Assembly: GCF_029784135.1 (NCBI RefSeq)
Contig: NC_073746.1
Location: forward strand, 226,623,882-226,687,881
DNA length: 64,000 nucleotides
Source of the DNA: Toxorhynchites rutilus septentrionalis
Lineage: Eukaryota; Arthropoda; Insecta; Diptera; Culicidae
Reading direction: 5' to 3'
In this document: positions 32,612-44,666 of the stretch, piece by piece
Layout: each line of letters opens with the position of its first letter
Numbering within the stretch: the first letter of the stretch is position 1
Notes under the pieces: generated by a model
What the model was told of the DNA's origin: nothing
The model's input: only the letters and a program-made list of their open reading frames with translations
The model's database searches: none
Position numbers and translations under genes: made by a program

Positions 32612-33632
32612 ATATTTACTACTTTGACCCATTTGGCCCATTGTCAACTTTCATTCAATCGTAGTTCAGTTAAAAATAAATACTATTCAACAATTCCATG
32701 AACACTCGTAAGTTCATCATTAGAGAACATTTCTAAGTAATCAGAATTTCGTTTCACTTTAATTTACGATAGTTATTCATCGAAAATTTCGAAAACTACC
32801 TTTTTTACCCATTCTCACCCCCACACATATCTGAATAAATTGTACCGCACAATGGTCTAAAATTCTGAAAAAAATCAAGTATCAAAAACAGGTACATTTA
32901 AATGAAAATTATGTTTTAATAGATCTAAAAATAAAAAATCCAAAATTTCGAAACACCCCAAAAATTACTTTAATTTTAGAAAGTTCTATGAATATGTTTT
33001 ATATTTTGTCGCGGTACATCATAGTAGACGCACTTTGAGTATTTTCTCGAAAATTCATTACCAAGCCTATTTGGGTAATACCTAATTTTCTAATTTGATA
33101 CCATATACAACATTTTCCATAGCGTTGGTGATATGATTTGGGGCACTTTTGACGTACACATGAATACAATACAATTAAAGTTTTTAGAAAAATAAACAAA
33201 ATAGAAATAAAAAAAATTACAAATATCAAAATACACATATGAACATATTTAAAAAGAAATTAAACCAGTACTAAGTCTCGAAATTCTAGGAAAAAAATAT
33301 GATTATATTTTTTTTTTGTATCGTTCAAAATCACACATATCACATTTAAATACGAATTAGAGAAGATCGAATCTCTAATCCCCCGAAAAAATAAATCTTT
33401 TTTTTTATTTTTTAAGTACTTTTTGATTAAAAAAAATTTATAATATTTCTCGATACACCATATAAAGACGCACTTTATCTTTTTATCTAGAAGCTATCGA
33501 GAATGGTGTGCAAAAAATTTAAAAGTACGTTTTTACCATAGATCCTATGGTGACCCTCATAGGGGATCAAAAAAATAGTAGAGGAATTTGGTTTGGGGTA
33601 CTTTTTATTCCCTTACCCAGCCAGGCCCTTTA

Positions 33633-34194
33633 TTCAACAACCATAAAATAAAAAAATAACGGCAATATTCACTAAGCTTCGCAAACACAATCCTGTATTG
33701 AAAGATTCAGATTGCCATGAGGGAAAAATCCCACAAACATTGAAACGAATTCATTTGAATTTTTTTTAAACGCATACAAAAAGTACGTTGAAAATGGCTT
33801 GTGCGAGGAAAACTTCCAGTGGCAAATAGTAGAAAGGTCTGAGCCTAGAGGCACGGACGGAAACTCAAAGTAGGACTTTGAAGACAATTGAATCGTTTGT
33901 TTGAGAAACCCCATAAGTCCATTTGACGCACTTGCGAAAAAAGGACAAAAAACTGTTTGTTCTCAAAATTTTGGCCTGGTCCTCCAATTTGTTGGGATGA
34001 GGTTCCTTTATTAGACCCAAAACATACCACTACTACTTCATTAACTTCATCAGGTTAACCTGTTATTAAATGTAAATGTAACGCTTCAAATTTGGGGAAC
34101 TTAGGGGGCTCACAAACAAACGAGAAATCAGCGGAATATTTAGCGGTTTTGAAGAAATTCAAGAATAGTGCTGTTTTAAGTTATGTTCTGCATT
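33633..34194. other. no feature recognised
   Basis: Short frames on the minus strand (80 and 61 codons) without motifs. Nothing supported. Confidence 0.3.
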
Positions 34195-34730
34195 AAAGGA
34201 GGGTGAGGTAAGATGGTCAGATAAGTATTATTTGTTTGATTCTTAATACATAAGGAATACAAAAATAACGTTTGCATTAAAAAAATGAACAAACATTGCC
34301 GATTCTTCATGGGTTTAACTTCACACGCACTGACGAAACTACTCATAACGCATCAATCGCAGTAACCCATGAGTCAGCAGAAAAAAATTTACAGCTCTAT
34401 CAGTCGAAATCTAACCGTGATGGCGAAAACAGTGAAGCTACTCCGTTCAGAAGCGTGCGCGTTCGAAGAACGGTACCCCGCCACGTCGAAAACGGACATC
34501 GTGTGGCACTTTGTGGACGCCGCATACGCCCGTTCCGGCATCTACAACATCTTGGCACTATTGGACAACAATCAGAGCATCGAAAAAAAAAGTTCGGTTC
34601 CGGACAGCCGACGGCTGAGTGACAAGATGCTCCAAAGGATGCTGAAGAGGAAGATCGAGGGAAGAGTGGCTTCGCTGGACATCGCTGCGTAACGCAGCTC
34701 GAGCGGGTGACATCTCTTCGCATGTGCTTC
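34195..34730 (+). pseudogene. transposase-like N-terminal HTH fragment
   Basis: A frame from 34369 to 34692 encodes 107 residues. From MAKTVKLLRSEACAF onward it shows TSKTDIVWHFVDAAYARSGIYN and LSDKMLQRMLKRKIEGR, a helix-rich pattern like the DNA-binding start of Tc1/mariner-related transposases (ITm group). A stop follows and no catalytic block is seen. A pogo-like terminus phrase, GGGTGAGGTAAGATGG, lies at 34201, about 170 bp upstream. A palindromic MITE is inserted at 34732, within or just after the fragment. Assignment to family is tentative. Confidence 0.45.
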
Positions 34731-34731
34731 T

Positions 34732-34858
34732 TAAGAGGCCCATAGACGTTCAATATTATGGCGCAATATTTTGGTTTGTGCAAGATTATTGTTCGTCTAG
34801 GGGCTTCTAAATTGCCAGATATTATTGATCAATAATATTGAACGTCTATGGGCCCCTA
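34732..34858. mobile_element. palindromic mini-MITE, copy 2
   Basis: 123 bp (34734-34856), arms GGCCCATAGACGTTCAATAT on both sides, TA at 34732-34733 and 34857-34858. The centre is about 55 bp longer than in the copy at 20394-20462 and contains internal partial repeats (GACGTTC, GTTCGTC). Confidence 0.75.
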
Positions 34859-36480
34859 CAAGAGAAATTCGAAATCTGAAACGGAAAGGGGGCTCTACTG
34901 GGCCAAAGTTTTTGAAAGAAGATTCTTTCATCAGGATGTAGCACGGTACTGATTTCGACTTTTGGAAGCCCCTCGTTTCGTTATTTTGAAATTCAGATCC
35001 AACACAATCTCATCTGTGTGGATATGGAATTCTCTCTTCTTTCCATGTATTGGATGTTTGGCAACGCGAGTGCCGCTCCTCTTTTTAGGTTTGAGCAACT
35101 TGCCATAATGGGTGCTGGATGTGATTCGGCGGCTGTGATTTAGCCAAGACACCCATATACCAACACACCCGAAAGACTCATGCTTTCCTTTTTTTTTTGC
35201 TATTTTTTCTATTTGGATATTTCCCTCAAATAGCAGAGTCTTTCGGCGGGATTTTCTTGTTCTCCAGATTTCAAAACCCGGCGAGCGCTTCAACTTGAAC
35301 TCTGCTCGGGAGGTTAAAGGGTATCGCCTGCGAATGCTTGAAAGCGGGACCAATGAAGACACAGAGGAACTTCGGTATGAATACAGAATAGTTAACATCG
35401 TTAACTATTACGTAGTTCCGGTTCCAATTAGTATCTCGCTGATCTGAGGATTCAAGATATGCTCGCCCATTCCTGCTTTGGCCGTGGAATAGGCAGGAGC
35501 GGTTTAGTTAATATGGATCGCGAATCATATTACGGAAAGGTAATAATCGGTAAAAGGTGCATCGCACAGTCGGAGTGTTTATGTTGTTTTTTCCTTTTTT
35601 TCCCATGTTTGTATTCTTGTACGTGTTAGATAACTTGTTAGTGCAAAAGTAGAGTTGTCCCTTGTAATAGAAAAGGTGTTGTACCCGCGACTAGTACCCC
35701 CATCGATTATAATTCGAGGTAAGCTTGTGGCACGTGGCATAACTTAAATCGTGGCTTTTATCTAAATTGTGGCTTTCGTGTGATGTTTGATGTCCCTGAT
35801 TTAGGAAGAGCCGCTCTCTGACCCCACGATTGAGGTTTGGATAGGGTCGTCGTCAACTTCAGTGGACGCACAGAGTATGCCTAACACTCGCGCACCCGAA
35901 GACAGAAGAAGCCCGTCTCGGATCACTTATCCAGCCGTGTGCGAACGTCACTGAAGTATCGTCATTCATCGCTGGACGTGGCGATAAAGCAGAGCAGCTC
36001 ACTGTAAATCCATGGTCGTAAGTACGAAACTTCTTTATCCGATAACAAACATGCGCATGTAGGATAAATGGACAAGATTGACACACAATTAACAAGAGCC
36101 ACATAACAAAAGCCACACAACACAGCACTATGTCGATGGAGAGCACATGCCCATTTCTAGAGGCGAATGAACTGCAAAGTTTAAAGCCTCTTAAAAACAA
36201 AGAAAGAAAGAACATGCCCATCGGTATAGAGCCACCCATAAGCAGTATGAATAAATAGATCAGATTGCAAACGCGCCGTACTTTAAGCTTGTACCCATGG
36301 GTCGAGGGTTCGAAACCCGAGATTATAGAAGTAAATAAAGTGTATGTTCAGAGTTAAATTTATATGGATTCATTAAACGTTCTCTGTTTTCGATTATAAA
36401 TGAATTTCGTGTTTGAGTTAGAATTAATGTAAATGACGATAGTCTGATGTAATGAATAAATGTTGTGAGTTAGAGTAGAT
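34859..36480. other. unassigned; 155-codon minus frame of unknown nature
   Basis: The minus frame 34931-35398 encodes a basic, Ser/Arg/Lys-rich sequence with no motif I recognise. ATAGTTAAC-ATC-GTTAACTAT at 35389 is a short perfect palindrome. GAGGGTTCGAAACCCGAG (36303) looks like a tRNA T-arm/B box but no tRNA surrounds it. No promoter or coding call is justified. Confidence 0.3.
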
Positions 36481-36481
36481 C

Positions 36482-37237
36482 TTGAAGAACTCTATATTTA
36501 CTGGCTGGCGGTGTAACCTTAAAAACCCGACAAACCGATTAATTTTCAGTAGGTCTCGAGTCCAGTGTTGGGACTCCTCTTCTTGTTGTAGTTCTTCAAC
36601 CCCCGCTTCTGTTCTACGAAACCAGGTTCAAGGTGGGTGGAACGGACATCTTCCAGTAGGTCCAGTGAGGAGAACTTTTCAGCGTAATCGGTACTCCTTG
36701 GACCGGCCGAAGTGTCCCTCTGTTGTTGAAATTGTGGAACGCGGACAAACGGTATCGCGGGTCCTTCTTAGCGCAGGTGCAAGTCGCGGAACAAACCGGG
36801 GTTTGGAAACAAAAGGACAAACCCGCTCTCATGTGTTGGGTGTATCATTGCCGGGCAAAGCAAGAACACGGCGGTTGGTCTCCCTCGCGGGAGTGGCGCT
36901 TAAGCCAACCGCTTACCTGCGGAAAACCCTCCGGTCGCGACAAACTCGCGCGCTTTCACGGCGGCACAGGTTACAAGGACTTATACCTGTCTATTGCATA
37001 ACTTATATTCACCCATTATTTACTCTTGTACACGCATTCAATTCAAAACACGTCTCCAATGAGATCCGAAACAATTTGTTTTCAAGCATCAATATTCTAA
37101 TTCGTGAAAACCCAGTTTCGAGAATCAGCAGTGCAATGAAGATAAAAAATGAATTGAAAGAAAAATACAAGCGACCAAATAATTGGTTGTCAGGGGTTTT
37201 ACGAATTCAATTACGTAAACCCTCACTCGGTCGCTGA
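36482..37237 (+). other. 251-codon open frame, unrecognised
   Basis: Longest frame in a GC-rich block. The N-terminal half is Ser/Cys-rich, the middle Arg-rich with many TRR/RGQ dipeptides, the end Lys/Asn-rich. No domain, signal or membrane segment is apparent, and an alternative frame (36723-37001) is also open. High GC content alone can keep several frames open here. It may be part of an unrecognised repeat or of a UTR. I do not propose it as a gene. Confidence 0.2.
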
Positions 37238-39539
37238 GGCTGCAGGCAACGACGTTACTATTTCGTGCATTTCGGTTCCGTCTCCCATCATTGGTTCTTC
37301 TTTTAAACGGCACATCCCCATGGCTACCGGTATAAAATTTGCACCGGACAAAACCAAGAAAAGTTACTTTTCAAACGAAATTTCTTCCATTTCGGTACGG
37401 ATTCAAATAAAAAATCTCAACGAGCTCGAGCAAAATTCCATTTGCGCTTCCGGTATGAGCTTAACTTAAGACGGTCGCAGTTTCAATGTGACAAACAGAA
37501 AATAGAAGTGAAAGCGTCGAAAGTGTTTTGGTTTTTCGTAATTCCTGAGAAAGTTTCTTGCTATTCGAATATTACCATTGTAGGTACATTCAGTCTACTT
37601 TTACTTTTGCTAGAATTTCTAATTGAAGCTATACACCCAAAAATTAGTTATGCTCTGAATTCACGTCAAATACCGTTTCTATTAAGTCGTTGACGCAAAA
37701 CCGTCAACAACACGGTTATTATCTGTGTTCCGGCAATCGAAAGCACCTTCGACAAACAGGTTTCCGGAGATCCTTGATGAAGTTCAACTGTCGCTCTGGA
37801 TATGACATGAAATGCGAAACGTTGCTATGGTTGAACTTGAAAACAAGAAAACGCCGGCTCATATTTCCAGCTTTGCCTTAATTCCGCACAATGTTTACTT
37901 TGCACTGACCAATGGGCGAAAATGAAACAAGTCTACGAAACCAGTCTTACTTATGGGGTAAAAAGTTGCTCAAACAGAGCGACAACGGTGTACAGTTGAA
38001 ACGCAATTCGGGAACTCACTTCCTTCCGAGACGGCAAAAGTTTGTATGATTTTTTCAATGAATGAAACCTGCGAAGAATGTCATATTTGAGCAAATTTAT
38101 CCCATTTGGTAGACACCGTCACTCCAACTCCATCCCACGCTCGTAAATATCTCTCGTCAAACCCAACATCCACGCTTTGGGGTCTGGTCGTTGACATTTT
38201 TTGCATTTTTTTTTGTTTGCCAACAACTTTCTGCGCCGGCTTTCCGATAAAGCCTTACAAGGTAAAAACAACGGCATGGGCGCTGGCTTGCTGCTGCCCA
38301 GCTATAGACAAGACCAGTTCAGACCGCGCCACCGGTTTGCCGCCGCTAACTGTTCGTATCGATGCACTTGATCGAACGCACAACTGTGGACACATCAAGT
38401 GCTGCTTTCCGCCTTCTGCTTGTGGGTTTTAATTCCATGCGCACATGCAGCAGCATTTTACAATTTGCTCTTGACTTACAAACACGTAAACTTGAATTTG
38501 TTCCATTTGCATTTCAGTGGGCACAGTCGGGCATTATTTTGCCACGCTCGGACCACGCTGCTGCAGTTGGGCGTTGCTGCAGTTGCGCGGCTTCCGATAT
38601 TTATTATATGGGGTTTCGTGGGCGGCTGTGATATCATTTGCATTTGATATGGCTGGAACGGCGACTACGTTGTGTGTCAGTGGGTAATTTAGCCGAGAAA
38701 AATTGTGTCTTGATTGCGATTCTGATGTTGTCAGGCAAGTCCGACATTATTCTGTGAATATTGGATGCTTGGAATACCAGTCGAGCAAGAAGTTGAAATG
38801 ATGAATATTTTACGTGATTCGATTATACGTTATTTTCAATCACATTTTCTTGGTGGAGGTTTCTTATTCATGCTTTCAGCTATCAGCAATCAGCGTTTGT
38901 ACCCAAAATCTTTGAAGCTGTTATTTTTATTTTTTTTAATGCTCAAATTCAATTAAGATTTATCTGGCTCTAGGTTAATTTATGCTGCTGAAATTCGTAA
39001 CTTCACTCGTAACATCACCTTTTGTTACGACTTTCAGTAAAACTGTGAATGTGTTGGATTATTTTACAATGGAAGGATATTTGATGGGATACGTATCTCT
39101 GTACAATCATGAAATAGGAAAATCAATGTAATTACATGTACCCTGTATGCTTCAACAGAGTTCGAACAGGCATCATTTAGGTAGGTCAACACATTTTCAA
39201 AATTTATACTCTGCTTCGGTTTATTTCTTTATTTCAAAAATAATCATTGATAGATATTTTACTAGGTTTACCGGAAACTTTGTCTACACTCTCTCCAACT
39301 TCTATAAGACCAGGTGATGATCTTGCTGCTGTGTATCATTGTAAACAAACAACGTCTCAATTGATATTCAAGTGTTTTGGTATTTGTGACTACCATGCAT
39401 GATTTTCACATGAGCGTAAACAAATGTTTTCGTTTTTTCAAGCGTCAAGTTTGTATGAGACCAGTTACAATTTTCGATTGTTTTAGTTGTTATTATCAAT
39501 AAATCTCAAAATACCGAAGGGAAAAGTGCTCATGGAGAG
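37238..39539. other. no gene recognised
   Basis: Three overlapping plus frames near 38106-38650 come from a GC-rich stretch. No motif, TIR or SINE found. Confidence 0.3.
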
Positions 39540-40565
39540 AGATAAAAAGGACAAATCGATGCATTTCACCAAGAAAATGTTAGTATCAGATAAAATGGCG
39601 GGTCGGATTAGACAATTCCATCAAGTAGTGCTCAATTTTGGCGAATCCTCAAGAATGCGGTAACAAGAAGAGAGCTCAACGTAGATCAAAGCTCTCTGAC
39701 CGGAATAAATGGGAAACAGTTTGAACAGCTTCAAATAATTAAAAAATCGCTTATGAAAATAAAGTAATCTTTGAATTCAAATGTTTCCCGGGAGATAATT
39801 CGAAGGAAGTTTTGGTAAAAAATCTTACATAAAGAGGGCTAAAAAGGTTTAAAACAGTCTCACATCGAAAGTCGTCTGAGTTTTGCCAAATCTCACATGA
39901 ACCGACAGTGGAACATGGTATGTTATGACAAAGAATGTTTTCTAAAGAATACATTTGGTAAGACGGATTTTTTTTTACTTTTAACTTTGCTAGGTTATCT
40001 TCAGTGACGAAAAATTTGGGTGGTCCTGATGGCTTCAACAAGTACTGGCGTGATTAATAGCAGGAGGAACAGTATTTTTTCTACCAGGACTTTGGTGGAG
40101 GCTCGTACATAGTTTGGGTGGTATTCTGTGCAAACGGAAAACTGAAGATAGCTTTCACATCCTTCAAAATTAATAGCAAGGACTACATGCATGTTCTGGA
40201 ATCTTCCCTCCTACCGTTTTTGCGTTTCACAAAAATTCACATTCCAGCAAGACAATGCCGCTATTCATACCAGCAAGGGAACTAAGCAATGGATTAAGGA
40301 CCATAAACTTGACTTTTGGACTGATCGGCTCGTTCTCCGGACTTGAGTACTGTTGAAAATCTTCTAGGATTATATCTACTAGGATTCACCTAGTACGTAG
40401 AATCTACGCTGAATGAAAGCAATGCACCACGGTTGATGAACTCTAGGCCGAAATTTCGGAGGCATGGGAAAATATTGACAAATCCGTTCTACACAATTTG
40501 GAAAATACGTATTTTCCAGGTTATTAACCGAAATGGCAATGTAACCAATTATGAAAATCCAATAC
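39540..40565 (+). pseudogene. Tc3-like transposase remnant
   Basis: Fossil of a Tc3-type transposase on the plus strand. Recognisable in shifting frames: ARQFAKSHM-like helix near 39885, SDEKIWVVLMAS region near 40002 (first Asp block), GGGS-like then VVFCANGKLKIAFTSFKINS and YMHVLESSLLPFLRF (40095-40230), a QQD block near 40245 (PARQCRYS, Asp-region altered), RSPDLSTVENLLGL (third block, 40330) and IFQVINRNGN at the C-terminus. Multiple stops and shifts. TIRs not found. Confidence 0.75.
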
Positions 40566-40639
40566 ATGTAACCAAACATGTAAATCTGCCGATTGTTTTG
40601 AATTTTTCACTAATATTCTTATGAATTTTGAAATGGTCT

Positions 40640-41180
40640 TATAGGAACTGTGCAGCTGACATTATCATATTTAAGCCCAATAAATAAACGAACGACTCTT
40701 TTGAACGAAATTGACGTTAAATATACTTTATTCTAAGCATTCAAAAATATATGAAAATATCTTGAAATTCTAACTGTTTGTGTTACAACGAAATATATTC
40801 GAATATATAGAAGTTGAACAGAGTGTAGTTAGAAAATGAAAGAATTAATTGCCCAAAATATACTTCATCAGCAGCGGCGAAGGTACATCTTATAATCATA
40901 TAATGTATGGACTCCTTGCTAAGGAAGTGTCAAGCGAATACGACGAGTGGACTAGCAATTCTGGTAAGGCGTGGTGCACAAATAACGTAACGCTAATGAA
41001 AAATGGAGCACTCCAAAGCAGAGTTGCCGAAAATATTAAAAAAAAAAACTGGAAGATCGCTCTTAAAAAACTGTTTTTTTACTCATTCCAGGTATTGAGA
41101 AATAAAATATGCTCCGAGCCTTCGTGTACTTTTTGAATGTTGTTTATAGAATATCGAAATAAGCAATTAATTATTGATAT
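40640..41180. other. no feature recognised
   Basis: A 95-codon plus frame (40849-41136) has no motif. Region separates two transposase fossils. Confidence 0.3.
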
Positions 41181-41199
41181 CATTCGAGCAGATTAAAAT

Positions 41200-41890
41200 A
41201 GCGTTTCCCATTACAAGAACATTGCCTCTCAGCGCAGACACTGTCCGGAAAACAGCATAAAAGAACAATCTGAGGTGTCGTGTTGGCCGTGAAAAGTGTT
41301 ACATCTCAAAGGTGAATATGGAATAAAACGGCTACAGTTTGCTAAGACACATGTAAACAGACCTAAGGAGTTCTGGAACAAGGTCTTTTATACGGATGAG
41401 CCGGAAGCCAATATCTTTGAAGCGAATGAAAGACAGATGGCGTGGAGGAAACCAGGATCGGTGCTTCAGATTCAGCATTTGGTTATCACAGTAAAACAAG
41501 GCTGCGGTAGTCAGATGATGCATGGTACATTGGCGGTTTCTGGAACTGCAACCATGGTGTTTATCGATTCGGCGATGAACAAGATAGCTTAATTGATCTT
41601 CCTGAAACGTAACATGCATTCTCCCGTTCAGAAATTCGGTCTCCCTTGTGATTACTACTTTCAACAGAATAATGATCCGAAGCAAACTGATTTCGTGGTG
41701 TTGGAATGCCTGCTCTATTATGTCCCAATCTACTCAAAACACCTCCGAAACCTCCAAACTTGAACACTATTGAGTATATATGGTGGAAAAATGAAGAACC
41801 ATCCATCCATCAAAATCCAGGGAACGAAGCGGTACTCAAATCGATGATTACGGAGATCTTTTTGTTATCTATTAACATTTCTGAACTGAT
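41200..41890 (+). pseudogene. Tc1-like transposase remnant
   Basis: Plus-strand relic. Before the open frame, SADTVRKTA and YISKVNME-like strings match the end of the Tc1 linker. The frame 41296-41592 reads KRLQFAKTHVNRPKEFWNKV, TDEPEANIF (first acidic block, DES altered to DEP), RQMAWRKPGSVLQ, GTLAVSGTATMVFID. After a stop, LGLPCDYYFQQNNDPK-like codons (second block, Asp appears as Asn), then PNLNTIEYIWW (third block). Stops and changed catalytic residues show it is dead. Confidence 0.85.
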
Positions 41891-42034
41891 TTCAATTTTA
41901 GTTTTAAGTAAAATTTAAACTGTACACTCAATTTTGCAACGTCTTAATTGGAGATTTTTTGTTTGTATTTTAAACATGAAGTAGAAATGTGACAATTTTA
42001 ATTTTTTTTTTTCTTATCACTATATGAGAGTAAA

Positions 42035-44143
42035 ATGGATCGATTTTACGATGAGTATAAGTCGCCTTTAATTATTTATTTTTTAACCCCGAAAAACTCA
42101 ACAATAACAACTTCTGAAATCCAAATCGCATTTGCTCGCAAAGAACAAATGGCTTCCGTTTTTCTCGATATCAAAGGGGCATTTGATTCAGTTTCCATGG
42201 AAATTCTCTCAGAGAAACTTCATAATCGTGGACTTTCACCAATTCTGAATAATTTCCTGTACAATTTACTCTCAGAAAAGCACATGTTTTTCAATCATGG
42301 CAGCTTGAAATCTTCTCGTTACAGTTTTATGGGCCTCCCACAAGGCTCCTGCCTAAGCCCCCTCTTGTACAGTTTTTACGTCAATGATATAGATGATTGT
42401 CTAACTAGAGATTGCTCGTTGAGACAACTTGCAGACGATGGAGTTATTTCCATCACGGGTACTAATCCCGCCGTTCTGCAAAATTCCTTGCAAGATACCC
42501 TGAACAACCTGTTCACGTGGGCTCTCAAGCTGGGTATCGAATTCTCTACGGAGAAAACCGAAATGGTCCTTTTTTCTAGGAAGCACGAACCCGCCCAATT
42601 CCAGCTTCACCTATCCGGCAAAACGATCAAGCACTCGATGTTTTTCAAATACCTTGGAGTATATTTTGACTCTAAATGTACCTGGGGAATACACATTGCG
42701 TATTTGAAACAGAAATGCCAGCAAAGAATCAATTTTCTCCAAACAATAACCGGAACATGGTGGGGTGCCCATCCAGGAGACCTCATTCAGTTATACAAAA
42801 CAACGATATTATCAGTGTTAGAATATGGCAGTTTTTGCTTCCGATCAGCTGCCAGGATTCATATTCTCAAGCTGGAGAGAATACAATATCGTTGCTTGCG
42901 TATAGCCATGGGGTGTTTGCATTCGACACATACGATGAGTCTCGAAGTTTTGGCAGGAGTACCCCCGCTTACTCTTCGGTTCACAGAATTATCCTACAGA
43001 TTTCTCATCCGTTGCAAGATCATGAATCCATTGGTGATTGATAACTTCGAAAATCTACTCCAACTGACTCCTCAGTCAAGTTTTATGTCTCTATACCATG
43101 AGTACCTTACCCATGAAGTGCACGCTTCACCGGGCATCTCCAACCAAGTTTGCTTCCCATACTTTTGCAATCCCTCTGTCATTTTTGATCTGTCCATGCG
43201 ACAAGAAATCCATGGAATACCAGATCACCTACGCTCCGATTACATTCCGGAGATATTTTCGGCAGAATATGGGAAAGTTGGATCTGATAAAATGTTCTTT
43301 ACTGACGGTTCATGCATAAACGGGTCCACTGGCTTCGGCATCTTCAATGAAAATTCCAGTGCCTCTTTCAAACTCAAAGATCCTTGTTCCGTGTATGTCG
43401 CTGAACTGGGTGCGATATATTACGCATTAGGGATCATTGAAACATTGCCCATCGACCACTATTTTATTTTTTCAGACAGTCTCAGCTCAATAGAGGCAAT
43501 CCGCTCAATGAAAGTTGATAAACGCTCATCTTATTTCCTAACAAGAATAAGACGTCTATTGAGTGTTTTGGTCGAAAAATTATTCAAGATTACCTTAGCA
43601 TGGGTTCCCTCTCATTGCTCGATTCCGGGGAATGAGAAAGCGGACTCGCTAGCTAAGGTGGGCGCTTCAGAAGGCACACTTTTTGAAAGGCAAATTACTT
43701 ATAACGAATTTTTTCACATTCCTCGTCAGGACACACTCGTTAGTTGGCAGCGCATGTGGAGTGAAGATGAGTTCGGTCGTTGGTTACACACGATTATCCC
43801 TAAGGTTTCGACGAAAGCTTGGTTTAAGGGATTGAATGTCGGTCGTGATTTCATTCGCGTGATATCTCGGCTTATGTCCAATCACTACAACCTAAACGCG
43901 CATCTCTATCGAATTGGGCTCGCAGCAAACAATCTTTGTGATTGTGGCGATGGCTACCACGACATCGAGCATATTGTCTGGTCGTGTATCCGGTTCCATG
44001 CTGCTCGCTCTCAGCTCTCTAGAGCACTAAGAGCAAAAGGCAGACAATCGGATATCCCCGTCCGGGATATCTTAGGTAGCCGTGATCCTGATCTTCTGCT
44101 TCATCTATACCTGTTCCTCAGAAACGCCGATGTCAACGTTTAA
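42035..44143 (+). CDS. LINE ORF2 fragment: reverse transcriptase and RNase H
   Basis: A 702-codon open frame with no stop. RT motif A FLDIKGAFDS (about residue 42), motif B GLPQGSCLSPLLY (about 99), motif C as LADDG (about 132), thumb FFKYLGVYFDS (about 208). RNase H from about residue 421: TDGSC, AELGAIYYAL, SDSLSSIEAI, WVPSHCSIPGNEKAD (first Asp, Glu, second Asp and the HxxxxNexAD block all present). C-terminal CDCGDGYHDIEHIVWSC is the Cys/His segment typical of these ORF2 proteins. The ATG at 42035 is only the first in frame; the native protein started far upstream. Open frame suggests recent arrival, but truncation makes it non-autonomous. Confidence 0.88.
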   Translation: MDRFYDEYKSPLIIYFLTPKNSTITTSEIQIAFARKEQMASVFLDIKGAFDSVSMEILSEKLHNRGLSPILNNFLYNLLSEKHMFFNHGSLKSSRYSFMGLPQGSCLSPLLYSFYVNDIDDCLTRDCSLRQLADDGVISITGTNPAVLQNSLQDTLNNLFTWALKLGIEFSTEKTEMVLFSRKHEPAQFQLHLSGKTIKHSMFFKYLGVYFDSKCTWGIHIAYLKQKCQQRINFLQTITGTWWGAHPGDLIQLYKTTILSVLEYGSFCFRSAARIHILKLERIQYRCLRIAMGCLHSTHTMSLEVLAGVPPLTLRFTELSYRFLIRCKIMNPLVIDNFENLLQLTPQSSFMSLYHEYLTHEVHASPGISNQVCFPYFCNPSVIFDLSMRQEIHGIPDHLRSDYIPEIFSAEYGKVGSDKMFFTDGSCINGSTGFGIFNENSSASFKLKDPCSVYVAELGAIYYALGIIETLPIDHYFIFSDSLSSIEAIRSMKVDKRSSYFLTRIRRLLSVLVEKLFKITLAWVPSHCSIPGNEKADSLAKVGASEGTLFERQITYNEFFHIPRQDTLVSWQRMWSEDEFGRWLHTIIPKVSTKAWFKGLNVGRDFIRVISRLMSNHYNLNAHLYRIGLAANNLCDCGDGYHDIEHIVWSCIRFHAARSQLSRALRAKGRQSDIPVRDILGSRDPDLLLHLYLFLRNADVNV

Positions 44144-44666
44144 TGATGTTTCCTTCGTTGTGTCCCTGTTTCGTATCCCTCCTATCCGATCTATAAACTT
44201 TTACTTAGTCGCGGCAATACATACACACACTCTTTACAGATTCACGGGCCAAAGGTTGTGCAGTCCACTGATGATTCAACAAAAGCCAAAGGTTGTACCG
44301 CTCATGACAACTCTACACGAGCTGATGATTGCGCCGGCTAGTGACCATTCTATCCTGGATTCCTCGAGAAGACGCACCACGCTAGATATGGGGTTCAGAC
44401 TAGGGGGGCGTTGCTGATTAATGGTCAGCTGCATCCCAATAGGAAGTATCCCGTGTCGGGCACAGGTACAGATCATTGAAGACAGCAACATCACAATTAC
44501 GAAAACACTTGTAATACTAACCTCGAGCCAACCGCGAGTAATCGGTTACATATTACTAACATAGTTATAAGGCAAACATTGTCGAAATATTGAACTCCCG
44601 GCCCCGTCAGGTTTACGCCATATGAGCCTTAATAAAAATATATATTTTGGATAAAAAAAAAAAAAT
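42035..44666 (+). mobile_element. 5'-truncated LINE of the I/Loa-like group with RNase H
   Basis: Begins inside the reverse transcriptase fingers, so ORF1, the endonuclease and the RT start are missing. ORF2 remnant 42035-44143 is followed by about 510 bp of 3' UTR and an A tract (44653-44665). RT plus RNase H plus a Cys/His segment places it among RNase-H-bearing LINEs (I, Loa, R1 relatives). The last 60 bp (GGCCCC...ATGAGCCTTAA...GGATAAAA) resembles the tails of the SINEs at 57076 and 58957. Exact target duplication not established. Confidence 0.8.

Larger units (their letters stand above)
27675..33632. mobile_element. long foldback TIR element hosting a Helitron and a mariner
   Basis: TA at 27675-27676 and 33631-33632 flank ends AAGAGCCTGGCTGGGTAAGG and, inverted, AAGGGCCTGGCTGGGTAAGG; similarity continues about 46 bp. 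Further inside, arms match in inverted orientation around 27900-28030 and 30855-31190 (GGTTTGGCATGGAAT; TACGGGYCTAAT; TTTTCGTAATTAT). Removing the Helitron (2.4 kb) and mariner (1.3 kb) leaves about 2.3 kb. No coding sequence of its own is recognised. Segments at 32990-33100 and 33450-33520 share GACGCACTTT, indicating internal direct repeats. Confidence 0.65.

Noticed and set aside
36295..36320. tRNA gene suggested by GGGTTCGAAACCC
   Set aside because: No acceptor or D arm at the right distances. The string is a simple palindrome.
36482..37237. 251-codon frame as a novel gene
   Set aside because: GC-rich block open in more than one frame, no domain, no clear start context and no neighbouring exon. 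Kept as an unrecognised frame only.
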